Assembly: GCF_000527175.1 (NCBI RefSeq)
Contig: NZ_AZUR01000001.1
Span: forward strand, 717,011 to 781,010
DNA: 64,000 bases
Source of the DNA: Pseudogulbenkiania sp. MAI-1
Lineage (GTDB): Bacteria > Pseudomonadota > Gammaproteobacteria > Burkholderiales > Chromobacteriaceae
Direction: 5' to 3'
Shown: one piece after another, positions 8,008 through 15,851 of the stretch
How the letters are laid out: the number at the start of each line of letters is the position of its first letter
Position numbering within the stretch: the stretch's first letter is position 1
The notes under the pieces: model-generated
What the model saw: only the letters and a program-made list of their open reading frames with translations
What the model was told of the DNA's origin: nothing
Databases searched by the model: none
Position numbers and translations under genes: made by a program

Positions 8008-8143
8008 TCGCCGCCCGTTGCCAGGGCGGGAGGTACGCCACCGTCTACGTTCGACAATCGCCAGCCAGCTTTGCGACAATACACTTGTCTAATCAAGTCG
8101 GCCACCCTGCCGGGGCCGGCTTCGTCATTATGCAAGGATCGTC

Positions 8144-9037
8144 ATGCTGCCTTACCTGGCCCTGTCGCTCGCCATGTTGCTGTGGGCAAGTTCGTTCATC
8201 GCACTGAAATACGTGTTTTCGGTGTTCGACCCCATCGTAGTGCTGTTCGCCCGCATGGTGATCGCCACGCTCTGCCTGTTGCCACTGATGCTGCGTCCCG
8301 GCGTGCGGCGGCGCTACCAGCAGGGCGACTGGAAGTGGCTCGCCGCGCTGGCGCTGGCCGAGCCCTGCCTGTATTTCCTGCTGGAAGCGCGCGCACTGGT
8401 CTATACCAGCGCTTCGCAGGCCGGGGTGATTACCGCCACGCTGCCGCTGCTGACCTCGCTCGGCGCCTTGCTGTTTCTCAAGGAGAGGCTCGGCCGTTCC
8501 GCCTGGCTCGGCATCGCGGTGTCGTTCGCCGGGGTGCTCTGGCTGACCTTGACCGGCGAACAGAGCGCCGAAGCGCCGAACCCCTTGCTCGGCAACCTGC
8601 TGGAGTTCCTGGCGATGGTGTGTGCTACCGGCTATATCCTGATCGCCAAGAAGCTGTCGGTACGCTACTCGGCGCTGGTGATTACGGCGGCGCAGACGGT
8701 GCTCGGCATGCTGTGGTTCGGCACGCTGCTGTTCACTCCGTGGGTGACGCTGCCGCAGACGCTGCCGCTGTGGCCGAGCCTGTGGGTGCTCTACCTCGGG
8801 GCGGGCATCACGCTTGGCGCCTACGGCCTCTATACCTGGGCGGTCAGCCGCGTCCCGGTGGCGCTGGCCGGCGCCTTCGTCAACCTGATCCCGGTGTTCA
8901 CGGTACTGCTGGCCTGGCTGATCCTGGGGGAGACGCTGACCGCCCAGCAGCAGCTGGCCTGCCTCTTGGTGTTCGGCGGGGTGCTGGTCAGCCAGCACAA
9001 GCCGGCCAAGGCAGGAGGCCAAACCGCGCAGGCTTGA
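8144..9037 (+). CDS. EamA/DMT-superfamily transporter
   Basis: 297 residues with about ten hydrophobic helices in two tandem EamA halves (residues about 1-135 and 145-285). The first half starts MLPYLALSLAMLLWASSFIALK, typical of this family. It is an inner-membrane drug/metabolite exporter; the substrate cannot be inferred. An upstream ATG-rich region gives no better start. It is followed 62 bp later by the carbonic anhydrase gene in the same direction. Confidence 0.9.
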   Translation: MLPYLALSLAMLLWASSFIALKYVFSVFDPIVVLFARMVIATLCLLPLMLRPGVRRRYQQGDWKWLAALALAEPCLYFLLEARALVYTSASQAGVITATLPLLTSLGALLFLKERLGRSAWLGIAVSFAGVLWLTLTGEQSAEAPNPLLGNLLEFLAMVCATGYILIAKKLSVRYSALVITAAQTVLGMLWFGTLLFTPWVTLPQTLPLWPSLWVLYLGAGITLGAYGLYTWAVSRVPVALAGAFVNLIPVFTVLLAWLILGETLTAQQQLACLLVFGGVLVSQHKPAKAGGQTAQA

Positions 9038-9099
9038 TTGAAGGTAAGGAGGGTCGCTACAGTTCGCCATGACAGAATGCTGAACAAGGAGTTTGCCCA

Positions 9100-9879
9100 A
9101 TGCCCCGACCCTTCTCGCTGACCACCCGCCTGCTGGCAGGCTGCCTGGCCCTTGCGCTGGGCACGGCCCAGGCGACCGAGACCCATGCCGCCAAAGCTCC
9201 GCATGGCACTCCCGCTGCCCATGCCGACGAGCATGAGCACGGCTCCGAGCTGGCCCAGGTCAAGGGCGCGGTGGATGCCATCATCAACGCCAACCAACGC
9301 TACATGAAGACGCACGCGCCGGGCTATTTCCAGCGCTTCGCCGACAAGCAGGCGCCGCGCGCCACGGTAATCACCTGCTCCGACTCGCGGGTGCAGACCG
9401 CCGGCTTCGCCGCCGATGCCGTCAACGATCTCTTCATGGTGCGCGACATCGGCAACCAGCTGGCCACGGCGGAAGGCTCGGTGGAGTACGGCGTGCGGCA
9501 TCTGCACACGCCGCTCTTGATGATCGTCGGCCATGCCGTGTGCGGCGCAGTGAAGGCCGCCTCCAGCGACTACTCCGGGATCGAGCCCGCCATCGCCAAG
9601 GAGCTCGCCACCATCAACATCCCCAAGGGCATCGACGTCACCGACGGCGTGCTGCTCAACGTCAACAACCAGGTGGACGCCGCACTGCTGAAGTTCGCCG
9701 GCGAGGTGGAGTCGGGCAGGCTCGCGGTGATCGGCGCGTTCTACGATTTCCGCAACGACCTGCGCCAGGGCTACGGCAAGCTGGTGATCACCAACATCAA
9801 CGGCGAGACTGAGCCGGCGCGCATCCGCGACATCGTCAGCAGCGGCCGTTTCTTCCAGTACAACGTGGCGCAGCCATAA
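9100..9879 (+). CDS. Beta-class carbonic anhydrase, exported
   Basis: 259 residues. It hydrates CO2 to bicarbonate. The zinc ligands are visible in TCSDSRV (Cys, Asp, Arg) and in VGHAVCGAV (His, Cys), spaced as in beta carbonic anhydrases. The first 25 residues form a Sec-type signal peptide ending near GTAQATE, so the enzyme should be periplasmic. A His-rich linker (HADEHEHGS) precedes the catalytic domain and could hold metal. It stands alone, and the lysR gene converges on it. Confidence 0.92.
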   Translation: MPRPFSLTTRLLAGCLALALGTAQATETHAAKAPHGTPAAHADEHEHGSELAQVKGAVDAIINANQRYMKTHAPGYFQRFADKQAPRATVITCSDSRVQTAGFAADAVNDLFMVRDIGNQLATAEGSVEYGVRHLHTPLLMIVGHAVCGAVKAASSDYSGIEPAIAKELATINIPKGIDVTDGVLLNVNNQVDAALLKFAGEVESGRLAVIGAFYDFRNDLRQGYGKLVITNINGETEPARIRDIVSSGRFFQYNVAQP

Positions 9880-9907
9880 CGCTCCCTGCTTGTCATCATT
9901 TCCAATG

Positions 9908-9933
9908 ACCCGACCGGCCCAGGCCGGGTTTTT
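9908..9933 (+). terminator. Probable terminator after carbonic anhydrase
   Basis: A GC-rich hairpin built from ACCCG and CGGGT arms around nested CCGGCC/GGCC, followed by TTTTT. It reaches the stop codon of the convergent lysR. Confidence 0.6.
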
Positions 9934-10856
9934 CATGTCCGTGCCAGGGCAGACTCCAGGCGGGCGGTGAGCTCGGCCGCCTGCTGTTGCAGCGCGTCGA
10001 CGAAACGCTCTGCCATCAGCGAGGAGGGGCGGTGCTCGGGGCGCACCACGCTGACGGTGAACGGGATCGACACCGTGAAGCGGCGCATCTGCAGGCCGTG
10101 GCCGGCGTAGTCGAGCGCGGTGAGCGGGTTGACCACGGCCACGCCGAGCCCGGCGCGCACCATGGCGCACACCGAGGCGGCGCTGTGCGTTTCCACCACC
10201 AGCCGGCGCTCGATGCCGGCTTGGCCGAACAGGCTGTCGAGCTGCTGGCGGTAGGGGTCGGTGGCGGACAGGCTGATGAAGTTCTGTCCCGCCAGGTCGG
10301 CCGGGGCCAGCGCGGCCTTGTCCAGCAAGGGGTGGCCGTCCGGCAGCACGCACACCTCGTCGGCGCGCATCAGCGGTGCGATGCGGGTGCCAGCCGGGGC
10401 GGTGCCGTGCTCGGTCAGCCCGAGGTCGTGGCGCTGCGCCGACAGCCATTCCTCCAACAGCGGCGATTCCTGCGGCACGATGCTCAGGCTGACCTCGGGA
10501 TAGGCTTCCAGGAAGCGCCGGCACACCTCGGGCAGCAGCGATTGCGAGAACGCCGGCAGGCAGGCGATGGAGAGCTGGCCCTGCTGGAACTGGCGGATCG
10601 AGGCAGCGGCGCTGCGGATGCGCTCGAGGCCGAAGTAGGAGCGCTGCACCTCTTCGAACAGCATCAGCGCCTGCGCCGTGGGCTGCAGCCGGCCGCGCAC
10701 GCGGTCGAACAGCGTCAGGCCGGTCAGCGTTTCCAGCCGTGCCAGCTCGCGGCTGACGGTGGGTTGCGAGGTGTGCAGCAGCTCGGCGGCGCCGGTGACG
10801 CTGCCGGCGGTCATCACGGCCCAGAAGATTTCGATATGGCGCAGGCTGAGGGACAT
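9933..10856 (-). CDS. lysR: LysR, activator of lysA
   Basis: 307 residues, very close in pattern to E. coli LysR. The helix-turn-helix region is RHIEIFWAVMTAGSVTGAAE and LLHTSQPTVSRELARLE. The effector domain carries SIACLPAFSQSLLPEV, QESPLLEEWLSAQRHDLGLT and VETHSAASVCAMVRAGLGV. It activates diaminopimelate decarboxylase expression in response to diaminopimelate and lysine. It is divergent from lysA, as in enterobacteria, with an inverted-repeat operator candidate in between. Confidence 0.95.
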   Translation of the reverse strand: MSLSLRHIEIFWAVMTAGSVTGAAELLHTSQPTVSRELARLETLTGLTLFDRVRGRLQPTAQALMLFEEVQRSYFGLERIRSAAASIRQFQQGQLSIACLPAFSQSLLPEVCRRFLEAYPEVSLSIVPQESPLLEEWLSAQRHDLGLTEHGTAPAGTRIAPLMRADEVCVLPDGHPLLDKAALAPADLAGQNFISLSATDPYRQQLDSLFGQAGIERRLVVETHSAASVCAMVRAGLGVAVVNPLTALDYAGHGLQMRRFTVSIPFTVSVVRPEHRPSSLMAERFVDALQQQAAELTARLESALART

Positions 10857-10885
10857 GGCATGGAGCAGGGATAACGAGTCAATCC

Positions 10886-10921
10886 ATATCGTACATGAAT
10901 GATCATCATGAAAAACGATAT
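10886..10921. promoter_or_regulatory. Candidate LysR operator between lysR and lysA
   Basis: ATATCGT and ACGATAT form a perfect 7-bp inverted repeat separated by 22 bp, with an inner TGATCATCATG. The site begins 30 bp upstream of the lysR start. It is the only strong dyad in the 171-bp divergent gap, fitting autoregulation and lysA activation. Confidence 0.55.
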
Positions 10922-11027
10922 TTTATGAAATGACGGCGCTCGGGCATGATGCCTCTCGATGCTGCGGCGTTCTGCGCCGTCCCCGAATAACCGTGCCGCC
11001 CCGGCCGCGGCCCAGGAGCCTTGCCGT

Positions 11028-12269
11028 ATGACGACCCCTTCTCCCGAATTGCTCGACGCCATTGCCCGTGAACACGGCACCCCGGTGTGGATCTACGACG
11101 CCGCCGTGATCCGCGAGCGCATCGCCCAGCTGCGCGACTTCGACGTGATCCGCTTCGCCCAGAAGGCCTGCTCCAACACCCATATCCTGCGCCTGATGCG
11201 CGAGCAGGGCGTGGTGGTGGACGCGGTGTCGCTGGGCGAGATCGAGCGTGCGCTGGCCGCCGGCTTCTCGGGCCGCGGCGAGGAGCCGTCCGGCATCGTG
11301 CTGACCGCCGACCTGCTCGACCGCGCCACGCTGGCGCGCGTGGTCGATGAGCAGATTCCGGTCAATGCCGGGTCGATCGACATGCTGCGCCAGCTGGGCG
11401 AAGTGTCGCCAGGCCACCGCGTCTGGCTGCGCATCAATCCGGGCTTCGGTCACGGCCACAGCAACAAGACCAACACCGGCGGCGAGAACAGTAAGCACGG
11501 CATCTGGCACGAGCAACTGCAGGACGCCCTGCAGGTGATCGGCGAGCACGGTCTCAAGCTGGTCGGCCTGCACATGCACATCGGCTCCGGCGTCGACTAC
11601 GGCCACCTGCAGCAGGTGTGCGGCGCCATGGTCGACCTGGTGGCCGGCATGGGGCACGATCTCGAGGCGATCTCGGCCGGCGGCGGCCTGTCGATCCCGT
11701 ACCGCGAGGGCGATGCGCGCATCGACACCGCCCACTACTTCGGGCTGTGGGACGCGGCGCGCAAACAGATCGAGGCCAAGCTGGGCCACCCGGTGCGCCT
11801 CGAGATCGAGCCGGGCCGCTTCCTGGTGGCCGAGTCCGGCGTGCTGCTGGCCGAGGTGCGAGCAGTCAAGGACATGGGCAGCCGCCACTTCGTGCTGGTC
11901 GACGCGGGCTTCAACGATCTGATGCGGCCGTCGATGTACGGCAGCTACCACGGCATCTCGCTGATCGCGCAGGGCCGGCCGCAGCCGGTGGCCGAGGCGT
12001 TGGTGCCGACCGTGGTGGCCGGGCCGCTGTGCGAATCGGGCGACGTGTTCACCCAGGAGGAGGGTGGTGTGGTGGTGACGCGCGATCTGCCGCCGTGCCA
12101 GGTGGGCGACTACCTGCTGTTCCACGACACCGGCGCCTACGGTGCGTCGATGTCGTCCAACTACAACAGCCGCCCGCTGCTGCCCGAGGTGTTGATCGAC
12201 GGCGGCGCGGCCCGCCTGATCCGCCGCCGTCAGACCATGGTGGAACTGCTGGCGCTGGAAGCGGTGTAA
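11028..12269 (+). CDS. lysA: Diaminopimelate decarboxylase
   Basis: 413 residues. A PLP enzyme making L-lysine from meso-diaminopimelate, the last step of lysine synthesis. The PLP-lysine segment is DVIRFAQKACSNTHILRLM near 40-58. Other motifs are HMHIGSGVDY, the glycine-rich SAGGGLSIPY and GPLCESGDVF with the catalytic Cys. It resembles the E. coli-type LysA. The start at 11028 has AGGAG upstream; the frame extends further up but without homology. It is divergent from lysR. Confidence 0.97.
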   Translation: MTTPSPELLDAIAREHGTPVWIYDAAVIRERIAQLRDFDVIRFAQKACSNTHILRLMREQGVVVDAVSLGEIERALAAGFSGRGEEPSGIVLTADLLDRATLARVVDEQIPVNAGSIDMLRQLGEVSPGHRVWLRINPGFGHGHSNKTNTGGENSKHGIWHEQLQDALQVIGEHGLKLVGLHMHIGSGVDYGHLQQVCGAMVDLVAGMGHDLEAISAGGGLSIPYREGDARIDTAHYFGLWDAARKQIEAKLGHPVRLEIEPGRFLVAESGVLLAEVRAVKDMGSRHFVLVDAGFNDLMRPSMYGSYHGISLIAQGRPQPVAEALVPTVVAGPLCESGDVFTQEEGGVVVTRDLPPCQVGDYLLFHDTGAYGASMSSNYNSRPLLPEVLIDGGAARLIRRRQTMVELLALEAV

Positions 12270-12278
12270 AGAATATCG

Positions 12279-12323
12279 CGACAAAAAAAGCCGTGTTCCC
12301 AGAGGGGCACGGCTTTTTTGTCG
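12279..12323. terminator. Bidirectional terminator between lysA and mfd
   Basis: CGACAAAAAAAGCCGTG pairs with CACGGCTTTTTTGTCG. The A/T runs on both sides serve lysA on the plus strand and mfd on the minus strand. Confidence 0.9.
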
Positions 12324-12328
12324 CTTTC

Positions 12329-15300
12329 TTACTGCAACTCCTTCAGCAGCTCCTTCACCCGCACCACGCGCAGGCCCACGTCGTCGATGCCGACCTCGAC
12401 GCGCAGCTTGTCCTGGCCGGCGAGCTTGTAATTCTTCTTGCTCTGGATCAGTGTAATGATCTTCATCGGGTCGATCGGCGGGTTCTTGACGAAGCTGAGC
12501 TGGATCGCCGCCTCGCTGGCGTCGAGCTTCTGCACCCCGAGCCGGCGTGCCGCCAGGCGCAGGCGGTGGCTGTCGACCAGGGTCTTGACGGTCTGCGGCG
12601 GCAGGCCGAAGCGATCGACCAGTTCCTCGTGGATGGCGTCGATCTCGGCCTCGGTCTCGCAGCTGGCGAGCCGCTTGTACAGCACCAGCCGCTCGTGCAC
12701 GTCCGGGCAGTAGCCTTCGGGCAACAGTGCCGGGCTGTGCAGGTTGATCTCGGTGGTGACGCCGAGCGGCGCGTCGAGGTCCGGGGTCTTGCCTTTCTTC
12801 AGGTCGCGCACGGCCTGCTTGAGCATCTCGGTGAACAGCGCGAAGCCGACTTCCTGCATCTCGCCCGACTGGCCCTCGCCCAGCACCTCGCCGGCACCGC
12901 GGATTTCCAGGTCGTGCATCGCCAGGTAGAAGCCGGCGCCCAGTTCCTCGGACATCTGGATCGCTTCCAGCCGCTTCTGAGCATCGCGGGTCATGCCGTC
13001 CGGCGTCAGCAGGTAGGCGTAGGCCTGGTGGTGCGAGCGGCCGACGCGGCCCCGCAGCTGGTGCAGCTGGGCCAGGCCGAACTTGTCGGCGCGGTTGATC
13101 AGGATGGTGTTGGCGTTGGGGATGTCGATGCCGGTCTCGATGATGGTCGAGCACAACAGCAGGTTGAAGCGCTGCTGCAGGAAGTCGCGCATCACCTGTT
13201 CCAGCTCGCGCTCGCGCAGCTGGCCGTGCGCCACGCCAATGCGCGCCTCGGGTAGCAGCTCGGTGAGCTTCTCCTGCATATTGGCGATGGTGTCGACCTC
13301 GTTGTGCAGGAAGAACACCTGGCCGCCGCGCTTCAGTTCGCGCAGCACCGCCTCGCGGATCACGCCGTTGGCGAGCGGCGAGATGAAGGTCTTCACCGCC
13401 AGCCGGCGCGAGGGCGCGGTGGTGATGGCGGAGAAGTCGCGCAGGCCCTCCAGCGCCATCGACAGCGTGCGCGGGATCGGCGTCGCGGTCAGCGTCAGCA
13501 CGTCGACGTTGGCGCGCAGGCGCTTGAGCTGTTCCTTCTGGCGCACGCCGAAGCGGTGTTCCTCGTCGATGATGACGAGGCCCAGGTTCTTGAACTGAAT
13601 GTCCGGTTGCACCAGCTTGTGGGTGCCGATGACGATGTCGACGCTGCCGTCGGCCAGCCCCTGCAGCGCCGCCTTGCTCTCCTTGGCGCTCCTGAAGCGC
13701 GACAGCTCGGCGATCTTCACCGGCCAGTCGGCGAAGCGGTCGGAGAAGTTCTGGAAGTGCTGCTCGGCCAGCAGCGTGGTCGGCACCAGCACCGCCACCT
13801 GCTTGCCGCCCATGACCGCGACGAAGGCGGCCCGGAGGGCCACTTCGGTCTTGCCGAAGCCGACGTCGCCGCACACCAGGCGGTCCATCGGCTTGCCCGA
13901 GCACATGTCGGCGATCACCGCCTCGATGGCGCTGGCCTGGTCCGGTGTTTCCTCGAAGCCGAAGCCGGCAGCGAAGGCATCGTAGTCGTGGTGGGACAGC
14001 GTGAAAGCGTGGCCTTCGCGCGCGGCGCGCTGGGCGTACAGGTTCAGGAGTTCCGCGGCGGTGTCGCGCGCCTTTTCGGCGGCTTTCTTCTTGGCCTTGT
14101 CCCAGGCCGGGCTGCCCAGGCGGTGCAGGGTGAGCTGTTCGGTGGCGCCGCCGGCGTAGCGGGAGATCAGCTGCAACTGGCCCACCGGCACGTAGAGCTT
14201 GGCACCGTCGGCGTACTCCAGCTGCATCAGCTCGGTCTCGCCTTCGCCCAGGTCCATCGACACCAGGCCGAGGTAGCGGCCGATGCCGTGCTGTTCGTGC
14301 ACCACCGGGTCGCCCACCTTGACCTCGGCCAAGTCGCGCAGCATGGCATCCGAGCCGGCGCGGGCGCGCGCCCGGCGCGTGTGGCTGCGCGCCACGTGCT
14401 GGTACAGCTCGCTCTCGGTGACGATGGCGAGCTGCGATTCGGCCACGGCGAAGCCGCTGAACAGCGGCGCCACGGTGAGCGCCAGCTTCATGCTGCCGCC
14501 GGCGAACTCGGCCCAGCTGTCGACCGGTACCGGCTTGATGCCGTTCTCCGTCAGGAACTGGTGCATGGTCTCGCGCCGCCCCAGGCTTTCGGCGGAGAGC
14601 AGCACGCGGCCGGGGTAGCTGGCGAGGTAGTCCGCCAGCTTCTGCAAGGGGTTGTCGGCCCGCCGCTCCACCGCCAGCGGCGGCAGGCCGGTCGGGGCCG
14701 GCTCGGCCGGGCACTCGAAGCGCGGGTAGGGCTTGAGCGCGGCCATCAGCTCGTCCGGGCGCAGCACGATCTCGCCGGGTGCCAGCACCGGCCGCTCGGT
14801 GTCGCCACGCGCCATCTGGTAGCGCTCCTGCACCTCGTGCCAGAACGTCTCGGCCGCACCGCCCACGTCGCGGTGGGTCACCACCAGTGCGTCCTCGCCC
14901 AGGTAGTCGAACAGCGTCGAGGTGGCGTCGAAGAACAGCGGCAGGAAGTATTCGATGCCGGCCGGCGACATCCCGGCGCTGACGTCGCGGTAGATGCGGC
15001 TCTTGGACGGGTCCCCCTCCATGCGCTCGCGGTAGTGCTGGCGAAAGGCGGTGACGCCGGCCTCGTCGGTCGGGTATTCGCGCGCCGGCAGCAGGCGGAT
15101 TTCCGGCACCGGGTACAGCGTGCGCTGGCTGTCCGGGTCGAAGGTGCGCAGCGTGTCGATCTCGTCGTCGAACAGGTCGATGCGGTAGGGCAGCGCCGAG
15201 CCCATCGGGAACAGGTCGATCAGCCCGCCGCGGATCGAGAACTCGCCCGGCGCCATCACCTGGGTGACGTGGGCGTAGCCGGCGGTGACCAGGTCGGCGC

Positions 15301-15718
15301 GCAGCTTGTCGGCGTCGAGCCGGGTCTTGACCTGGAGGAAGAAGGTGCGTCCCAGCAGGTAGCCCACCGGTGCCAGCCGCGTCATCGCCGTCGATACCGG
15401 CGCGATCACCACGTCGCATTCGCGCTGGCGGATCTGCCACAGCGTGGCCAGCCGCTCGCTGACCAGGTCGGCGTGCGGCGAGAAGTGGTCGTAGGGCAGG
15501 GTTTCCCAGTCGGGCAAGAGCGCCACCCGGCAGTCCGGGGCGAAGAACGGGATTTCCGCCTTGAGGCGCTGCGCGCTTTGCGCGTCGGCCGTCAGCACCA
15601 GCACGATCGGGCCCTGGCCTGCCAGTTGGGCGAACAGAGCGGCGTCCAGTCCTTCGGGCAGGGGGGCGAGCCGGGTCTTCTGGCCGGCCGGCGGTAGCGG
15701 GGGAGGAGTGGTCAACAT
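12329..15718 (-). CDS. mfd: Transcription-repair coupling factor
   Basis: 1129 residues, typical length. It removes RNA polymerase stalled at lesions and recruits UvrA. Order: UvrB-like N-terminal domains (to about 330), a CarD-like RNA-polymerase interaction domain around GDPVVHEQHGIGRYLGL, the RecG-like translocase with Walker A GDVGFGKTEVALRAAF and the DEEH box IIDEEHRFGVRQKE, HATPIPRTL-type motif III (LTATPIPRTLSMAL), and a C-terminal TRCF domain. A perfect -10 TATAAT lies upstream (complement of 15747-15752). It is a single-gene unit. Confidence 0.98.
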   Translation of the reverse strand: MLTTPPPLPPAGQKTRLAPLPEGLDAALFAQLAGQGPIVLVLTADAQSAQRLKAEIPFFAPDCRVALLPDWETLPYDHFSPHADLVSERLATLWQIRQRECDVVIAPVSTAMTRLAPVGYLLGRTFFLQVKTRLDADKLRADLVTAGYAHVTQVMAPGEFSIRGGLIDLFPMGSALPYRIDLFDDEIDTLRTFDPDSQRTLYPVPEIRLLPAREYPTDEAGVTAFRQHYRERMEGDPSKSRIYRDVSAGMSPAGIEYFLPLFFDATSTLFDYLGEDALVVTHRDVGGAAETFWHEVQERYQMARGDTERPVLAPGEIVLRPDELMAALKPYPRFECPAEPAPTGLPPLAVERRADNPLQKLADYLASYPGRVLLSAESLGRRETMHQFLTENGIKPVPVDSWAEFAGGSMKLALTVAPLFSGFAVAESQLAIVTESELYQHVARSHTRRARARAGSDAMLRDLAEVKVGDPVVHEQHGIGRYLGLVSMDLGEGETELMQLEYADGAKLYVPVGQLQLISRYAGGATEQLTLHRLGSPAWDKAKKKAAEKARDTAAELLNLYAQRAAREGHAFTLSHHDYDAFAAGFGFEETPDQASAIEAVIADMCSGKPMDRLVCGDVGFGKTEVALRAAFVAVMGGKQVAVLVPTTLLAEQHFQNFSDRFADWPVKIAELSRFRSAKESKAALQGLADGSVDIVIGTHKLVQPDIQFKNLGLVIIDEEHRFGVRQKEQLKRLRANVDVLTLTATPIPRTLSMALEGLRDFSAITTAPSRRLAVKTFISPLANGVIREAVLRELKRGGQVFFLHNEVDTIANMQEKLTELLPEARIGVAHGQLRERELEQVMRDFLQQRFNLLLCSTIIETGIDIPNANTILINRADKFGLAQLHQLRGRVGRSHHQAYAYLLTPDGMTRDAQKRLEAIQMSEELGAGFYLAMHDLEIRGAGEVLGEGQSGEMQEVGFALFTEMLKQAVRDLKKGKTPDLDAPLGVTTEINLHSPALLPEGYCPDVHERLVLYKRLASCETEAEIDAIHEELVDRFGLPPQTVKTLVDSHRLRLAARRLGVQKLDASEAAIQLSFVKNPPIDPMKIITLIQSKKNYKLAGQDKLRVEVGIDDVGLRVVRVKELLKELQ

Positions 15719-15746
15719 ACGACTTCACAAGGAGGGGACTCGCGGT

Positions 15747-15752
15747 ATTATA
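15747..15752 (-). promoter_or_regulatory. Candidate -10 box for mfd
   Basis: TATAAT on the minus strand, 29 bp upstream of the mfd ATG. The -35 position (about 15770-15775) does not match consensus, so only the -10 supports this. Confidence 0.4.
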
Positions 15753-15851
15753 CCAGCCTGCCTTCCCGTGCAGCCGGGCGGCATGATGCGGCCAACGCGA
15801 CGATAACAATGACAAGGGCTCGCCGGCATGGCGGCTCACTACAAAGGATTT

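Noticed and set aside
13304..15697. Nearly 800-codon plus-strand frame opposite mfd
   Set aside because: Antisense shadow; the mfd frame has all family motifs.
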